This document shows, piece after piece, positions 44,743 to 52,397 of a stretch of DNA of 64,000 bases. The position numbers were made by a program, and so were the translations under genes. Each line of letters begins with the position of its first letter. The stretch's first letter is position 1. The stretch covers positions 1-64,000 of the forward strand of contig DASVDG010000131.1 of the NCBI GenBank assembly GCA_036381255.1. Reading direction: 5' to 3'. Source of the stretch: CALBZE01 sp036381255 (GTDB lineage: Bacteria; Gemmatimonadota; Gemmatimonadetes; Longimicrobiales; RSA9). The notes beneath the pieces were generated by a model. It was not told the DNA's origin and ran no database searches. It worked only from the letters and a program-made list of their open reading frames with translations.

Positions 44743-45525
44743 ATGAGACGACGACGCAACGAAGGCGACGCCGCCGCGAGCGAGTCGCGACCCGACATGA
44801 TCACCGAGCTGGAACGGATGGTGGGGCGCGGCCTGCTTGTCCTCGTCCTGCTGCCATTCCTCGTCATCAGCGGACTGGGCGTCGGGAGACTCACGCATCG
44901 CGCGCTCGCGCTGCCGGAAGACGTGCCCGTGCGCATGCCGAGCGACCGGGCGGTGCCGCGCGCCCGGCTCGAGGCCTTGAGCCGCGTGATGGCGCGGCTG
45001 CGCAACTCGGGCGAGCGCACGGCCGAGTACGTGGTGCTCTACCAGGAGCACGTCGCGCCCGTCGAGGCATCGCTCCGCCGCCGGAACGTCGCCGCGGCGA
45101 CGGCGCGCAGGATCGCATGGCCGCTCGTCGAATACGCGTACAAGCGCGGCCTCGACCCCGTCACGGTCCTCGCCGTCCTGCTGATCGAGAGCGAGGGGAA
45201 CCCGAAGGCGACGAGCCCCGTCGGCGCCCGCGGGCTCATGCAGGTGATGCCGTGGTGGGTCGGGCGCATCGACGAATGCGGCCGCGACCTGTACGACATC
45301 GAGGACAACCTCTGCACCGGCACCTGGATCCTGGCCGAGGCGCTCGGCCGGCTGAACGACGAGCGCCGGGCGCTCCTCGCCTACAACGGCTGCGTGACCG
45401 GCTCCTTCACCCCGGACTGCCACCTCTACCCGGACAAGGTCGCCCGCATCCGGCGCGAGCTCCTGGCCGAGTGGGAGGCGCGGCGCCCCGACGCGGCCGG
45501 CGCCGCGGCGCTCGCGGAGGAGTGA
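44743..45525 (+). CDS. Membrane-anchored lytic transglycosylase (SLT domain)
   Basis: A 260-aa protein with one N-terminal anchor (about residues 30-50). The SLT domain has catalytic Glu149 in LLIESEGNPKATSPVGARG, then GLMQVMPWWVG and LLAYNGCVTGS. Two Cys (in DECGRDL and NLCTGT) plus Cys in NGC and PDCH may form disulfides outside the membrane. The start at 44743 is chosen for the AGGG before it; ATG 44725 has no such signal. It cleaves peptidoglycan. Confidence 0.85.
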   Translation: MRRRRNEGDAAASESRPDMITELERMVGRGLLVLVLLPFLVISGLGVGRLTHRALALPEDVPVRMPSDRAVPRARLEALSRVMARLRNSGERTAEYVVLYQEHVAPVEASLRRRNVAAATARRIAWPLVEYAYKRGLDPVTVLAVLLIESEGNPKATSPVGARGLMQVMPWWVGRIDECGRDLYDIEDNLCTGTWILAEALGRLNDERRALLAYNGCVTGSFTPDCHLYPDKVARIRRELLAEWEARRPDAAGAAALAEE

Positions 45526-45573
45526 CGGCGATCGCCGGGACCCGGGTCCGGCGGTGGCCGCGGCGAGCCGCGC

Positions 45574-46932
45574 TCAGCCCAGCTCCTCGAGCAGCGCGGC
45601 GGCGGCGTGCGTCCCCTTCTCGAAGTTCTCGACGCCGAGCCACTCGTCGGGCGCGTGGGCGTTCTCGCCCGGCAGCCCGAACCCCATGAGCAGCGTCGGC
45701 GCGCCGAGCACCCGCTCGAACGCGGGCACGATCGGGATCGAGCCGCCCACGCCCGCGTAGACGGGCGCGCGGCCGAACGCACGCTCGAGCGCCCGCGCCG
45801 CCGCCTCGTAGAGACGGCCCCCCAGCCGCGCTTTCCACGGCTCGGCGCCGTGCAGCAGGCGCACGTTCACGTTCACACCCGCCGGCGCGACGCGTCGTAC
45901 GTGCGCCTCGAACAACTCGCGGATCCGCTCGGGGTGCTGGTCCGGCACGAGGCGGCAGCTCACCTTCGCCATCGCCCGCGCCGGGAGCACCGTCTTCGAC
46001 CCCTCGCCCGTGTAACCGGAGAGCATGCCGTTCACGTCGAGCGTCGGCCGCACCCAGAGCCGCTCCAGCGTGCCATACCCCGCCTCGCCGCCCAGCTCCG
46101 GCGCGCCGACCTCGGAGCGGAACGCCTCTTCGTCGAACGGCAGCGCCCGGATCCGGTCGGCGAACTCCGGCGCCGCCGCGACATCGTCGTAGAAGCCCGC
46201 GATCGCGACCCGCCCCTCGTCGTCGTGGAAGCTCGCGATGATGCGCGCCAGCGCGTTGGCCGGGTTCACCACCGCGCCGCCGTAGCTCCCCGAATGCAGA
46301 TCCTGCGACGGGCCGTCGACGTGGATCTCGAAGTACGCCATCCCCCGCAGCGACACGTCGATCGACGGCACGCCCGGCGCGAACATCGCCGAATCCGAGA
46401 TCACGACGGCCGCCGCCTTCAGCCGATCGGCGTTGCGCTCGACGAACGGCATCAGGTTCGCGCTGCCGACCTCCTCCTCGCCCTCCGCCAGGATCACGAG
46501 GTTGACCGGGAGCCGGCCGTTCGCCCGCATGTGCGCCTCGACCGCCTTGACGTGCAGGAAGAGCTGGCCTTTGTCATCCACCGAGCCGCGCGCGTAGATG
46601 CGCCCGTCGCGCACCGTCGGCTCGAACGGCGGCGACGTCCACAGCTCGAGCGGCTCCGGCGGCTGTACGTCGTAATGGCCGTAGATGAGGACCGTCGGCG
46701 CGTCGTCGCCGGCGCCGCGCCATTCGCCCAGCACGATCGGGTGCCCCGGCGTCTCCTCGATCGTCGCCTCCAGCCCCGCCGCCCTCATCCGCTCGTACAA
46801 CCACTCCGCCGCCGCACGCATGTCCTCGCGGTGCTCACTGCGCGCGCTCACGCTCGGGATGCGCAGGAACTCGAACAGCTCCTCGCGGAAGCGAGGGAGA
46901 TTCTCATCGATGTAATCGTGTACGTCCGCCAT
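45574..46932 (-). CDS. M20 family dipeptidase/metallopeptidase
   Basis: A 452-aa zinc peptidase. Motifs are YGHYDVQPP (His/Asp), ARGSVDDKGQLF (bridging Asp), AEGEEEVGSANL (catalytic Glu pair), ISDSAMF, and HSGSYGGAVVNPA in the dimerisation domain. Order and length fit the CNDP/PepV-like M20 dipeptidases. It would finish the breakdown of imported peptides in the cytosol. GGGAGG lies 10 nt before the ATG at 46932. It is convergent with the transglycosylase. Confidence 0.93.
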   Translation of the reverse strand: MADVHDYIDENLPRFREELFEFLRIPSVSARSEHREDMRAAAEWLYERMRAAGLEATIEETPGHPIVLGEWRGAGDDAPTVLIYGHYDVQPPEPLELWTSPPFEPTVRDGRIYARGSVDDKGQLFLHVKAVEAHMRANGRLPVNLVILAEGEEEVGSANLMPFVERNADRLKAAAVVISDSAMFAPGVPSIDVSLRGMAYFEIHVDGPSQDLHSGSYGGAVVNPANALARIIASFHDDEGRVAIAGFYDDVAAAPEFADRIRALPFDEEAFRSEVGAPELGGEAGYGTLERLWVRPTLDVNGMLSGYTGEGSKTVLPARAMAKVSCRLVPDQHPERIRELFEAHVRRVAPAGVNVNVRLLHGAEPWKARLGGRLYEAAARALERAFGRAPVYAGVGGSIPIVPAFERVLGAPTLLMGFGLPGENAHAPDEWLGVENFEKGTHAAAALLEELG

Positions 46933-47138
46933 GCGATCGGTGCCTCCCGGTTCGGGTTCGCCGGATGGTGCGCACGGAGGGGCCGGCGCGCAAGTGTGGC
47001 GGGACGAAGGCGCGGTGCGCAGGGAGCGCGAGCGACGCGGCCGCGACTCATGGACCGACAACCTGGCGGCGACCGGCGCCGGGACGGCGGGCCCGAAGAG
47101 GACGGGGGCGCCGGGGCGGCCGGGCCGGTGCAACCGCG

Positions 47139-47279
47139 ACGCGCGGCACGGCGACGGGAGACCGCGTGGTGCAGCGCGGTCGCTGGTATAGCCGGCGCCA
47201 CGCGCGGGAGGGCGACGGGAGATCTCCGAACGCGACCGGCTCGACCCGCAGGCAGACGCCACGCGCGGCACGGCGACGG
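47139..47279 (+). repeat. Three about 20-bp direct repeats at an exact 61-bp period
   Basis: ACGCGCGGNANGGCGACGG begins at 47139, 47200 and 47261; two of the three copies are preceded by GCC. The sequence between copies is unrelated. The 643-nt gap (46933-47575) has no gene I can support; besides these repeats it holds the promoter at 47451-47479. Confidence 0.6.
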
Positions 47280-47450
47280 CCCGGAGTCAGGGGCCAGGTG
47301 TGCGGCGCGCGCCGGCATCTGTTCCGACCGTCCGACGGCCGACAGGCGGCCGGCCACGCTCGCTGCCGCCGATGACGACGCCCCCTGGCCGTGGGAGACC
47401 GTGCGTCTCGCGGGCCGGGGCCGGGGGCAGGAGCCGCCGTCACATCGTTA

Positions 47451-47479
47451 TTGACGTCCGCCACCGGCGGATCTATGGT
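47451..47479 (+). promoter_or_regulatory. Promoter of the rhodanese gene with dyad in the spacer
   Basis: TTGACG (47451-47456), 17-nt spacer, TATGGT (47474-47479). The spacer holds TCCGCC-ACC-GGCGGA (47457-47471), a perfect inverted repeat and a possible repressor site. Confidence 0.6.
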
Positions 47480-47575
47480 TTCCGGCACCCCCAGCAGGAC
47501 GGCGGGCAGGACCTGACGCCGGGCACCCGACCCTCGCCGCGAGCGGTACACCCCCCAACCCGATCGGAGGTCCGT

Positions 47576-47956
47576 ATGAAAAGCGCCATGGAGCTGGTGA
47601 ACGAGGCCAAGCGCAGGGTGGAGAACCTCACGGTGGAAGAGGTGGCCCGCGAGCTGGAGGCGGGCGCGCTCCTCGTGGACCTGCGCGAAGGCGAGGAGCG
47701 ACGCGAGCACGGTACCATCCCGGGCGCCGTGCACATGCCCCGCGGGATGCTCGAGTTCTACGCCGACCGCACACTCCCCTATCACCGCCCGGAGCTCGAC
47801 CCGGACCGCCGGATCATCCTGCACTGCGCCTCCGGCGGCCGCTCCGCCCTCGCCGCCGACCTGCTCCGCCAGATGGGCTACGCGAACGTCGCGCACCTCG
47901 ATGGCGGGCTGAAGGCGTGGAAGGAGGCCGGCCAGCCGGTGGTCCAACCGGACTGA
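47576..47956 (+). CDS. Single-domain rhodanese
   Basis: A 126-aa protein with LLVDLREGEERREHGTIPGA, the active Cys in LHCASGGRSALAADLL, and HLDGGLKAWKEAG at the end, a complete rhodanese domain. It transfers sulfane sulfur; the acceptor is unknown. CGGAGG precedes the ATG at 47576. It has a monocistronic promoter with a dyad. Confidence 0.92.
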   Translation: MKSAMELVNEAKRRVENLTVEEVARELEAGALLVDLREGEERREHGTIPGAVHMPRGMLEFYADRTLPYHRPELDPDRRIILHCASGGRSALAADLLRQMGYANVAHLDGGLKAWKEAGQPVVQPD

Positions 47957-48181
47957 CGGCTCCGCCGGTCCGGCACGACGGCGAGCGGGAGCGCGCTCGG
48001 CACGCAGCGGCAGCGCGATCGCCACGCCGCCGATCGTGCCCGCGGCCGAGCAGCGGCGTGGCGACCATCGCACCGGTGAGGTTGGCCGGCGTACGGAGGC
48101 CGAGATCCGTCGCAACACGGTCGCCGCCGCTCAGGGCGTCCCGCTCCCCGACCGGCCGCCGCTGCTGCACTTCTGCGCACG

Positions 48182-48703
48182 TCAGGACACGCTCGCCTGG
48201 CCGCCGATGCTCGCCGCCCGCGCCGGCCGCCGCAGCCGCTCGTAGATCGCCGCGGTCGCGATGCCGAACCCCACGGCGACGGACCACGCGACGGCCGTCA
48301 TGCGACGGCTGCGCTCGCCGGGCGGCCGCTCCGCACCGATCAGCACGCCCATCCCCCAGCGCGGGTACGTGATCCCGTAGATCACCGCGCCGAGCAGCAG
48401 CCCGCCGAGCACCGGCCCGAACCGCACCCGCTCCCTCGCGTGCGCGTACATGATCCCCCACGCCGCGCCGTAGCCGAAGTGGTACGCCGTCCCCAGCACC
48501 CACTTGGCCGGGCTCGACAACCGATGCCCGGTCAGGAGCAGCGAAAGACGATGCACCGTACGCGGCGCGATGTCCGCGTCCTCGCCCGGTGGCAGGAACA
48601 GCCGCTCCTCCAGCTCGCCGAGCGCGGCCTGGGGGAAGGCGGCGAGGAATCCGGCGCCGGCGCCACGGAGGGTGGTGGAGGTAACGGCCTGTTTCGGTTC
48701 CAT
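48182..48703 (-). CDS. Membrane protein, DUF1440/YagU-like
   Basis: A 173-aa protein with membrane helices at about residues 10-25, 63-85, 95-115 and 135-155. The spacing of GFLAAFPQAALGELEERLFL, GTAYHFGYGAAWGIMYA and GAVIYGITYPRWGMG recalls DUF1440-type inner-membrane proteins, whose role is unknown. GGGGAG precedes the ATG at 48703. No informative neighbours. Confidence 0.6.
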   Translation of the reverse strand: MEPKQAVTSTTLRGAGAGFLAAFPQAALGELEERLFLPPGEDADIAPRTVHRLSLLLTGHRLSSPAKWVLGTAYHFGYGAAWGIMYAHARERVRFGPVLGGLLLGAVIYGITYPRWGMGVLIGAERPPGERSRRMTAVAWSVAVGFGIATAAIYERLRRPARAASIGGQASVS

Positions 48704-48987
48704 CGGACTCCCCGGGCAGACGCGCGGGCGGAACGACCGTCGATGGGGTCGCATCCACCGGGTCACCCCGCGTCCGCTGCCGCACGCGGCGTTCGGACGC
48801 CTCGACTGTTACGGTGCAGGAGGCGCGCCAGGCGGGGCCGGCTCGCCGGATCCGCTGGGAACCGACCGTGGTCTGCTGCTGTTGAACGCGGTGACATGAG
48901 CGGCGATCGCCGCGGCATGGGCGACCTGCGCGCTGAGGTCCCGGGCCCGGCGCGCCCCGGCGACCGCAACCCGGCCCCCTAGCGAAC

Positions 48988-49024
48988 GGTGCGGTGCCGC
49001 ATCGAGGCCTTGCGGCACCGCACC
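48988..49024 (-). terminator. Hairpin terminator of the S46 peptidase gene
   Basis: A 14-bp perfect stem (GGTGCGGTGCCGCA and its complement) with 9-nt loop, 25 nt past the stop. There is no T run. The rest of the 346-nt gap 48704-49049 shows nothing I can support. Confidence 0.6.
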
Positions 49025-49049
49025 CCGCCCTTCCGCGCCCCCCCGCCGC

Positions 49050-51260
49050 CTACCGCCTTCCCAGCAGCTCCGCCACCAGTGCCTCCGCCTGGTAGATGTC
49101 CCGCAGCGCCATCAGGATCCCCGCCGAGTGGACGCCGACGGCGCGGGCGCCGGTTTCGGTGCGGAAGAGGAACTCGTTGGGCAGCCCCTCGATGTTGCTG
49201 TCGAAGGCGACGCCGACGACGCGGGCCTCGCGGTCGATCATGGGGCTGCCGCTGTTGCCGCCGGTGATGTCGTTGGTGGTCACGAAGTCGAACGGTGTGT
49301 CGAGCGCGACGTGCTCGCGGCGCTCGGCGAACGACTCGGGGAGCGTGAACGGCATCTGGTTGTCGAAGTTGTAGGCGCGTTCGTAGATGCCCCAGAACGA
49401 CGTTTTCGCGGGCGCGACGGTGCCGTTGTAGGGGTAGCGTCGCATGATGCCGTCGCTGATGCGGAGCGTGAAGGTCGCGTCGGGCGGGAGCTGGGTGCCG
49501 TAGACGGCGAAGAGCGCGCGGGCGAGGCGTTGCTGCTGGAGCGCCTGTTCGGCGGTGAGCGCGTCCCAGCGCGGCCGAAGCTGGCGAAGCATCTCGTCCA
49601 TGTGGATCGCGAGGCGGATCATGGGGTCGTCGCTGGCCTGGAGCGCGGCGGGACCGCCCTGGATCAGCGACTCGCGGAACGCGACGTCGGCGACGCGGGT
49701 GGAGCGGACGAGTCGTTCGGCGGCCTGCTGCGGGTTCTCGCCGGGCTGGAACGCGAGGCGGATGAACGGGTCGTTGGGCGGCAGCCAGCGGCGGGCGAGG
49801 TCGAGGCGGATCGCGAGGGTGCGGGCGCCAACCTCGGGGTTGACGGGGGTCGGCCGGCGCAGCACCTGCTCGACCTGCGCGACCTCCTGCGGGCGATAGC
49901 CTTCGAGGCGTTCGGCCTCGGGGCGGGCGGATTCGCGGATGTAGCGCACGAGCGTGCCTGCGAGCTGGGAGTACGGGTCGCCGAGGAACTCCCAGTCGTT
50001 GATGTTCAGCCGGGGGCTGACGTAGAGCTTGTCGCGCTGGATGCGGGCCATCTCGTCCCAGGCGTCGCCGTACTGGGCGCGGAGCTCCGGGTCGGCCTCG
50101 ACGCGGCGGCGGAACTCGCGTTCCCAGCGGATCTTGGTGCCGACGAGCACGGTGTCGCGCAGCCCGGCGAACTGGCCCGAGTAGGCCTTGATACTGTTCT
50201 CGATACCGAAGAGCTGGTCGCGGACCTGGCGTTCCTGCTCGGGTCCCATCGAGGCGACCCACCGGAGGAAATCGCGCTGGCCCTCGAGGTACTGGATCAG
50301 GAACGGGTGCCGGTACTGCTGCTCGTACATGAGCTGGGACAGCGTGATCTGGCGGCTGGTCGAGCCGGGGTTCCCGGTGATGAAGACGAGCTCGCCTTCG
50401 CGGGCGCCGTCGCGGTCCCATTCGAAGTAGTGCGGCGTGCGGGCGGGCGAGCGGCCGTCCGGCTGGTACGCGCGGACGAAGGCGACGTCGAGCGCGTAGC
50501 GCGGGTAGGTGAAGTTGTCGAGGTCGCCGCCGTAGAATCCGGCCTGGAGCTCGGGCGCGAACACGAGCTTGACCGGCTGGTAGCGCCGGTACCGGTAGAG
50601 GCGGTACTGCCCGCCGTGGAAGAGCTCGACGACCTGGCATTCGAAGTCGGTCGTCTCTTCACACTCGGTCTGGATCGCCTCGATCTCGGCCTCGCGTGCG
50701 CGGGCGGCGGCGGTCGGGTCGGCGCCGGCCGGCGTTGCGCCCTGGACGCGCTGCGTGACGTCGCCGATCTCGACGAGCTGGTCGAGGAAGAGGTCGGGGC
50801 AGAGCGCTTCCTCGTCGCGTGTGGCGGCGTAGAAGCCTTCGACGACGTAATCGACCTGCTCGGTCGAGACGGCCTCGATGCACTCGCGGGCGCAGTGGTG
50901 GTTCGTCATGACCAGCCCTTCGGGCGAGACGAACGAGGCGGAGCAGATCTCGCCGTAGCGGACGGAGGCGAGGCGGACGTGGTCGAGCCACTGCGGCGTC
51001 GCCTCGAAGTCGTACGTCTCGCGCCAGTACTCGAGCGGCGGGTTCTCGAACGTCCACATGGTGCCCAGCTCGGTGCCGGTCAGCGTGACGCGGTCGGCGG
51101 TGCGCCGGGCGGCCTCGGACGGCTCGAGCGGGTCTTCGGCGCGTTCGGCGGCGGCGGGCGCGGGCGTTTCCGGCTCTGCGCGGGCGCCGCAGGCGCCCGC
51201 GGCCAGGGCGAGCGCGAGCGCGAGGGAGCGCTGGAGGCGCGGGAAAGAAATGTGTGTCAT
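49050..51260 (-). CDS. S46 family dipeptidyl-peptidase-like lipoprotein
   Basis: A 736-aa exopeptidase. The signal ends in ALAAGAC (Cys24), so it is probably lipid-anchored. Trypsin-like triad candidates are His in LVMTNHHCARE, Asp in GGDLDNFTYPR and Ser670 in TGGNSGSPMID, with the conserved PHYFEWDRDGAREGELVFIT. S46 enzymes (DPP7/DPP11, DAP BII) release dipeptides from peptide N-termini in the periplasm. That would supply the Opp importer and M20 dipeptidase seen elsewhere in the window. GGAGACCGCC precedes the ATG. Confidence 0.93.
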   Translation of the reverse strand: MTHISFPRLQRSLALALALAAGACGARAEPETPAPAAAERAEDPLEPSEAARRTADRVTLTGTELGTMWTFENPPLEYWRETYDFEATPQWLDHVRLASVRYGEICSASFVSPEGLVMTNHHCARECIEAVSTEQVDYVVEGFYAATRDEEALCPDLFLDQLVEIGDVTQRVQGATPAGADPTAAARAREAEIEAIQTECEETTDFECQVVELFHGGQYRLYRYRRYQPVKLVFAPELQAGFYGGDLDNFTYPRYALDVAFVRAYQPDGRSPARTPHYFEWDRDGAREGELVFITGNPGSTSRQITLSQLMYEQQYRHPFLIQYLEGQRDFLRWVASMGPEQERQVRDQLFGIENSIKAYSGQFAGLRDTVLVGTKIRWEREFRRRVEADPELRAQYGDAWDEMARIQRDKLYVSPRLNINDWEFLGDPYSQLAGTLVRYIRESARPEAERLEGYRPQEVAQVEQVLRRPTPVNPEVGARTLAIRLDLARRWLPPNDPFIRLAFQPGENPQQAAERLVRSTRVADVAFRESLIQGGPAALQASDDPMIRLAIHMDEMLRQLRPRWDALTAEQALQQQRLARALFAVYGTQLPPDATFTLRISDGIMRRYPYNGTVAPAKTSFWGIYERAYNFDNQMPFTLPESFAERREHVALDTPFDFVTTNDITGGNSGSPMIDREARVVGVAFDSNIEGLPNEFLFRTETGARAVGVHSAGILMALRDIYQAEALVAELLGRR

Positions 51261-51277
51261 GGCGGTCTCCACGGTGC

Positions 51278-52354
51278 TCAGCCGCGTTCGAGGTATCGGC
51301 GGAAGGCGTCCGGCAGCGCTTCGACGCGTGCGCCTTCCGGCGCGTCGGGCTCCACGCTGCTGAAGGTGTTCCAGAAGAGACGGACCCGGTCCGCCGGCCC
51401 GGCGGCCGCGGCGAGGAGATCCGCTGCGGTCTTGGCCGTGTAGGTCGGGTCCAGCCCGAGTCCGGCCGCGGCGAACGTCTCGGCCGCGGCCCGTCCCGCC
51501 GCGGTCGGGTGGCCGTATCCGACGCCGAACTGCTCGTGGTGCAGCCGGATCCGCGCGAGCGCGGCCTCCGGCGGCGGCGCGGGGATGCCGGCGCTCTGCA
51601 ACAGTCGGACCGTCCGCACGGCAAGGCGGCGCATGCTCCAGTCGTTCGTGACCAGCCGGCTGGCGATGCGGATGGCGCGGATGCGCGTCTCGAGGCCGGC
51701 CATCGCGCAGCCGATCGCGAGCCCGACGGCCGTGCCGAGCGTGCCGGCGGCGACGTGGATCGCGTCCGGGCGCGGCGCCTCGCCCTCCGCGACCTGTTCG
51801 GCCAGCTCGAGCGCGCCGCTGACGTACCCGAGCGTGCCGACCGGGTCCGAGCCGCCGGGCGCGATGACGCACACTCGTTCCCCGCGGTGCGCCCGCCGGG
51901 CGCGCATCAGCTCCAACGGTACGAGCTCCATGCGCGGCGCCCAGCGGAGCTCCGCGCCGAGCGCCCGGTCGAGCAGCAGCACCCGGCGCACGTGGTCGGT
52001 GAGCGGCTGCGGGAAGAGGACGAGCGTGACGTCGAAGCCGAGCGCGCGGCCGTAGACCGTGGTCGCGAGGGCGTGGTGGGAGCCGGCGGCGCCCGCCGTG
52101 ACCAGCCGCGTCGCGCCGTCGGCGCGCGCCCGTGCCAGCAGGAACTCCAGCTTGCGGACCTTGTTGCCGCCGTAGCTCGCGCCGGAGCGGTCGTCGCGCT
52201 TGATCCAGAGCGTCGCGCCGCCCGTGGCGCCCAGCGCGAGCGGCTCGACCGGCGTCGGCAGGGTGCCGAGCGGCGTCCACGGCAGCCGCGCGGCGGCGGC
52301 GGGGTGGCGACGGAACAGCGCCGGCGCCTCGGCGCGCATCGCGTCCGCGCTCAA
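51278..52354 (-). CDS. D-cysteine desulfhydrase / ACC deaminase-like PLP enzyme
   Basis: A 358-aa fold-type II PLP enzyme. The cofactor lysine is Lys65 in SYGGNKVRKLEFLL. SHHALATTVYGRALGFDVTL and the glycine-rich phosphate loop IHVAAGTLGTAVG are typical. Related proteins degrade D-cysteine to pyruvate, sulfide and ammonia, or open 1-aminocyclopropane-1-carboxylate. The TTG at 52354 has GGAG 8 nt upstream; ATG 52339 lacks a well-placed signal. It ends 17 nt before the S46 gene and starts 43 nt after the GMC gene, so the three may be co-transcribed. Confidence 0.85.
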   Translation of the reverse strand: MSADAMRAEAPALFRRHPAAAARLPWTPLGTLPTPVEPLALGATGGATLWIKRDDRSGASYGGNKVRKLEFLLARARADGATRLVTAGAAGSHHALATTVYGRALGFDVTLVLFPQPLTDHVRRVLLLDRALGAELRWAPRMELVPLELMRARRAHRGERVCVIAPGGSDPVGTLGYVSGALELAEQVAEGEAPRPDAIHVAAGTLGTAVGLAIGCAMAGLETRIRAIRIASRLVTNDWSMRRLAVRTVRLLQSAGIPAPPPEAALARIRLHHEQFGVGYGHPTAAGRAAAETFAAAGLGLDPTYTAKTAADLLAAAAGPADRVRLFWNTFSSVEPDAPEGARVEALPDAFRRYLERG

Positions 52355-52397
52355 CGCCGTCGCTCCGGGCGCGCGCCGTCCGAGCCGGGCCAGATGG

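Noticed and set aside
47139..47279. Possible short CRISPR array (three repeats of about 20 bp, spacers about 41 bp).
   Set aside because: The copies differ at several bases, there are only three, and no cas gene is present. Kept as a periodic repeat only.
34051..47279. The two separate repeat groups (34 kb and 47 kb) both have 61-nt offsets, hinting at one element family.
   Set aside because: The repeat sequences are not alike and the first pair differs by an indel, so the shared number is probably coincidence.
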